The notes below the pieces were generated by a model. The model had not been told where the DNA came from, made no database searches, and worked only from the letters and a program-made list of their open reading frames with translations. This document shows positions 6,475 to 8,909 of a DNA stretch of 8,909 nucleotides, piece by piece (position 1 is the first letter of the stretch; each line of letters opens with the position of its first letter). The translations under genes were made by a program, and so were the position numbers. Source of the stretch: Methylomonas sp. (GTDB lineage: Bacteria > Pseudomonadota > Gammaproteobacteria > Methylococcales > Methylomonadaceae); NCBI GenBank assembly GCA_026988195.1, contig JALSLS010000392.1, positions 1 to 8,909 on the forward strand, given 5' to 3'.

Positions 6475-7173
6475 ATGCTAAAAATAAATCCCCAGCAATT
6501 TGAGATTTTTCAGCAACAGGCAAAATGCCAATTTGCGCAAAAACTTCAGCATGCACTGGCAGATAAATATCCACACATACTTCCCCGGTTTCCCGATGAG
6601 ATACAACTAAAGATCGTCATTAACATGATTGATCGAGCCAAACAATGGGGTATCGACTGGAAATCGTCATTAGTCATATTTGCTGAACTGATGATATCAA
6701 TAGCCCCTAATTTTGATCAGCAAACAGATATCAAACGTATACTTGAAAGTAACCCAGCGCAAGCCAACCAACGAATAAAAGCAATAACTGAAAGTGTTTC
6801 AGATTCTGCCTGGTCACAAGCAGAGGCTAATAGCGATGATTTACCTTATTTCTTATCCTCAGAATTCCTCAATGCACCGTTAATAGATCAAACAGCCAGT
6901 GCAATCCCTCTGGTTTTATGGGACAAAGTGGCCGATATTGATGTCTATCAATATGCAATCAGTGCCACTCAATATGCCAATCAACTTGAATTCAAAGATT
7001 TGAATGGCGCGCCTTTGACCATAGTAGTCTGGCGTAGTCTCTATGGATCAAAATTTAACGACCCTGGGGTATATCCTTGGGTTACAGACATCACAGATAA
7101 TAAACGACCCGCACGAGAAAGAATAGCTATGTTAAAATTTAGAATTGCACTGGATCACGGACGGATGGTGTAA
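6475..7173 (+). CDS. Accessory/adaptor-like protein upstream of a polymorphic toxin
   Basis: This is a 232-residue cytoplasmic-looking protein with no signal peptide or membrane helix. Residues 1-95 are helical and begin NPQQFEIFQQQA. They continue with a long amphipathic region and the WGIDWKSSLVIFAELM segment. From memory this resembles a small helical domain encoded next to type VI secretion effectors, but I cannot name the family. Residues about 113-232 look like a second alpha/beta domain (PLVLWD, LTIVVWRSLYG, PWVTDI) ending LDHGRMV. The gene stops four bases before the effector start, so the two are probably translationally coupled. A chaperone or adaptor that loads the effector fits the position, but that is inference. 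AGGA directly abuts the ATG, which is unusually tight; no better start lies close by in frame. No PAAR, VgrG or Hcp gene is in the window. Confidence 0.75.
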   Translation: MLKINPQQFEIFQQQAKCQFAQKLQHALADKYPHILPRFPDEIQLKIVINMIDRAKQWGIDWKSSLVIFAELMISIAPNFDQQTDIKRILESNPAQANQRIKAITESVSDSAWSQAEANSDDLPYFLSSEFLNAPLIDQTASAIPLVLWDKVADIDVYQYAISATQYANQLEFKDLNGAPLTIVVWRSLYGSKFNDPGVYPWVTDITDNKRPARERIAMLKFRIALDHGRMV

Positions 7174-7177
7174 CGAT

Positions 7178-8182
7178 ATGGCAGACGCGAGAGGATTGCT
7201 AGGCGATAGCTTGGCATTTACCAAAGCAGTAGGAAGTGGTGCATGGGATGCCGGGACAGGAATGGTCAAAGGGTTGGGAGAATTGGCGAAAGGAGGTTAT
7301 GAACTAGCAACCGATGCCAATGCCAGAGACTCAGCCTGGGAAACCACAAAACAACTGGCTGATGCGGCAGGAGACTATGGCAAATCAGTAATAAAAAACC
7401 CGGGGGAAGCATACCAGGATGCACGGGATGGAACTCTGGCTGCTTATGATCGATTTGAAACAGCGAAAGACCTGGCGGCGGCAGAAGGTCGTTCAGCAGA
7501 ATTTTTTGGAGACATGGCCGGTGGCGCACTCTTTGAAGTAGGAAGTATACTGGTACCAGTGGGGCTGGCGGCAAAAGCGGGAAAGTTGGGGAAAGTTGCC
7601 AGTATTGCGGATGAGGTTGCTGATGCAGCCAAGGCAGCTAAAAACATTGAGAATGTTGAAGATGTTGTTAATGCAACTCAAAAAGCGAAAACAGTTTCAG
7701 CTACTCCTGCTATAAAAGAATTGGATGATAAGGTTTCGGCTGTTCAGAAATGTCCTGTTAGTGATTGTGATGATATTGGGGGGAAGAGTGCTGATGTTCC
7801 AAACAAAATAAATAGAGGGTTAGAGTGGTTTGAAGACGTTGCGCTTAATGCCACTATGAATCCTGATAGTAATAAGCTCGTCTTGGGTCACTTTGCTCGT
7901 GAAGGTACAAGCTACCAAAAGGTTGCAGCACATTACAAATCAACGTACTTCAAAGTAGATGATTGGAACTCAGTCACTAAAGGGCTGTCAGGAGACGAAA
8001 TTTGGCGAATAAATGAAACATTCTTGGATCAGCAACTTATGCAGGGGAAACAAATTCTTTTTTCTCAAAACCCATTAGAAGCGAGACCTAATTCTTTCTT
8101 TGAGAAGGAAGTAAACTATATTCAAGAGCTTGGATATAAATTTAAACAGAAAAATCAATGGACATGGGAGGCCGTAAGATGA
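7178..8182 (+). CDS. Polymorphic toxin/effector with a delivery or pretoxin N-terminal half and an unassigned C-terminal toxin module
   Basis: This 334-residue protein has two unlike halves. Residues 1-148 (GSGAWDAGTGMVKGLGELAKGG..., RDGTLAAYDRFETA, AAEGRSAEFFGD, then an Ala/Gly-rich hydrophobic stretch near 113-142 with VPVGLAAKAG) resemble the segment that precedes the toxin tip in type VI/Rhs-type polymorphic toxins. A linker with Cys192 and Cys197 follows. Residues about 211-334 form the likely toxin: LVLGHF, SYQKVAAHYKSTYFKVDDW, GDEIWRINETFLDQQ, ILFSQNP, FFEKEVNYIQELGYKF, WTWEAVR. The alternating strand/helix pattern suggests an alpha/beta enzyme fold. I see no HNH, deaminase or EndoU-type motif. 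Base composition falls from about 53% GC (7201-7620) to 38% (7621-8160), as expected of a modular tip exchange. The ATG at 7178 is preferred to an in-frame TTG at 7145 that lies inside the previous gene. No secretion signal is seen, so delivery is probably by a dedicated system encoded elsewhere. Confidence 0.82.
   Translation: MADARGLLGDSLAFTKAVGSGAWDAGTGMVKGLGELAKGGYELATDANARDSAWETTKQLADAAGDYGKSVIKNPGEAYQDARDGTLAAYDRFETAKDLAAAEGRSAEFFGDMAGGALFEVGSILVPVGLAAKAGKLGKVASIADEVADAAKAAKNIENVEDVVNATQKAKTVSATPAIKELDDKVSAVQKCPVSDCDDIGGKSADVPNKINRGLEWFEDVALNATMNPDSNKLVLGHFAREGTSYQKVAAHYKSTYFKVDDWNSVTKGLSGDEIWRINETFLDQQLMQGKQILFSQNPLEARPNSFFEKEVNYIQELGYKFKQKNQWTWEAVR
8166..8171 (+). promoter_or_regulatory. 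Ribosome binding site that fixes the immunity gene start
   Basis: GGGAGG lies seven bases before the ATG at 8179 and inside the end of the toxin gene. The longer in-frame ATGs at 8158 and 8164 lie upstream of this site and have no comparable one. The 8179 start is therefore strongly favoured and makes an ATGA overlap with the toxin stop. Confidence 0.8.
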
Positions 8183-8553
8183 GTCAAAACAACATTCCTT
8201 CTAAAGAAGATTTTGCTCGAGCAAAAGCTGCTATAAGGAAAAGTGACCGGGGGTTGAGCGAAGTTCGAGAGCGAATTTTAAGTCGTTTTAATAACAAAGG
8301 AGTACATGAAATATTCCTGTTTTATTCTCCTAAGACAGACACTTTTGGAACATATGTTTTTTATAGCACTGAAAGGCAAATTGAAGAAGCTGCAAAGACT
8401 GGTTTATCGGACGAAGTGAAAAATACTGTTCTTGAAGAGTTGGAAAAAGTAGGGCGAGGATGTAGAGGCACTATCAAAGTCGAGTTCGAGTTTGATAGTC
8501 ATGAGAATGTCGAGCGGAATTATGAAGGTGACTATTATAAGCGCCTTTACTAA
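8179..8553 (+). CDS. Putative immunity protein for the upstream toxin
   Basis: This 124-residue soluble protein has no signal peptide, so it should act in the cytoplasm, which fits a toxin with an intracellular target. Residues 5-37 are a charged helical region. A beta-rich middle follows (VHEIFLFYSPKTD, FGTYVFYS), then a helix (LSDEVKNTVLEELEKVGRG), and it ends with VEFEFDSHENVERNYEGDYY, rich in acidic and Tyr residues. From memory this FDSHENVxxNxxGDYYxRL ending recurs in small proteins encoded after polymorphic toxins, but I cannot name the family. The ATG overlaps the toxin TGA (ATGA), so translation is coupled and toxin is not made without the partner. The gene is AT-rich like the toxin tip, consistent with the pair having moved together. 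The immunity role is inferred from position, size and coupling. Confidence 0.78.
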   Translation: MSQNNIPSKEDFARAKAAIRKSDRGLSEVRERILSRFNNKGVHEIFLFYSPKTDTFGTYVFYSTERQIEEAAKTGLSDEVKNTVLEELEKVGRGCRGTIKVEFEFDSHENVERNYEGDYYKRLY

Positions 8554-8556
8554 CCT

Positions 8557-8600
8557 GTAAGCAGTAAGCAGTAAGCAGTAAGCAGTAAGCAGTAAGCAGT
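8557..8600 (+). repeat. Heptanucleotide tandem repeat, six copies of GTAAGCA
   Basis: Six perfect, uninterrupted copies of GTAAGCA are followed by a partial GT. The array begins three bases after the immunity stop codon. There are no spacers, so it is not a CRISPR. It could vary in copy number by polymerase slippage and could mark a recombination junction at the end of the cassette. It does not fold into an obvious terminator. Confidence 0.95.
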
Positions 8601-8909
8601 GATTTAATTGGATACCTGATTTATTTCCTGTTTTAAAGAAATGTTCTAGTCCTTTTAATCATGGGCTAAAGTATAACTAAATACGTTACAGGCCTCAATA
8701 GATTCCATTAACCTACTGATCAAGAGAGTAGCCAGCTTAATTTATGCATTATCAAGAACTTATCAATTGAAATTGGTCTCTATAAAAACAAACCATATAT
8801 TTATCACCTACTTAAACACATCACATTTCAATCATCTACCCCTAAGACTCACGGCGAAACCGTGCAGTATTAAATACACCATTAAATCAATAGCATAATT
8901 AAATTGCTG
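8601..8909. other. AT-rich stretch with no supportable gene
   Basis: All rightward frames contain frequent stops. I see no tRNA, insertion-sequence end or clear promoter. The only structure is a short hairpin, CACGG-CGAAA-CCGTG (8850-8864), without a T tract. On the minus strand a frame is open from the window edge (8909) to TGA at 8832-8834. It gives 25 residues that could be the end of a gene lying further right, but the stretch is too short to call. Confidence 0.5.

Noticed and set aside
7266..7681. Several open frames on the minus strand under the effector gene
   Set aside because: They are antisense shadows in the GC-rich half of the effector gene, with Pro/Leu/Ser-biased translations and no ribosome sites.
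7145..8182. Longer effector frame from the TTG at 7145
   Set aside because: It begins inside the upstream gene without a ribosome site. The MADARGLLGD start at 7178 fits the expected domain beginning.
8557..8600. Short direct repeats resembling a CRISPR array
   Set aside because: The units are 7 bases and directly adjoining with no spacers, and no cas gene is present, so it is a simple tandem repeat.
8832..8909. Possible 3' end of a minus-strand gene entering from the right edge
   Set aside because: Only 25 codons are open before the stop, with no recognisable motif, so chance is a sufficient explanation.

Overview
The window looks like chromosomal DNA of a Gram-negative, AT-leaning bacterium, probably a gammaproteobacterium. 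The evidence is signal peptides typical of periplasmic export, a VPLPA/PEP-CTERM protein-sorting tail at the left edge (known mainly from Gram-negative, exopolysaccharide-making bacteria) and a polymorphic toxin/immunity cassette of the kind linked to type VI secretion. A methanotroph-like or sulfur-oxidiser-like lineage would fit, but that is inference and the sequence does not fix the genus.

Left block (1-3834, + strand): the tail of a VPLPA-CTERM protein is followed by three genes for exported proteins. They encode a PhoA-superfamily alkaline phosphatase with an animal-type active site, an unrecognised 234-residue secreted protein, and a secreted glycerophosphodiester phosphodiesterase (GDPD). 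Together they suggest periplasmic phosphate scavenging: the GDPD would release glycerol-3-phosphate from glycerophosphodiesters, and the phosphatase would take inorganic phosphate from that and other monoesters. A strong intrinsic terminator lies directly after the phosphatase gene, so the two downstream genes depend on read-through or a weak internal promoter.

Middle block (3835-6474): a convergent minus-strand gene encodes a cytoplasmic molybdopterin oxidoreductase with a [4Fe-4S] site and no partner subunit in view. A hairpin at 3863-3890 separates its 3' end from the GDPD gene. The 403-base gap upstream of it is a divergent control region. Each side has an extended -10 element of the form TGCTATNAT, and an inverted repeat lies just upstream of the rightward one.

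Right block (6475-8600, + strand): three tightly packed genes form a toxin cassette. They encode a 232-residue accessory or adaptor-like protein, a 334-residue effector with a GC-rich delivery/pretoxin half and an AT-richer C-terminal toxin module, and a 124-residue putative immunity protein. The immunity start codon overlaps the toxin stop codon (ATGA). Directly after it come six perfect tandem copies of the heptamer GTAAGCA. The toxin module fits none of the toxin motifs I looked for and is the most interesting element here. The last 309 bases hold no gene I can support, only a small hairpin and a 26-codon open stretch at the right edge.
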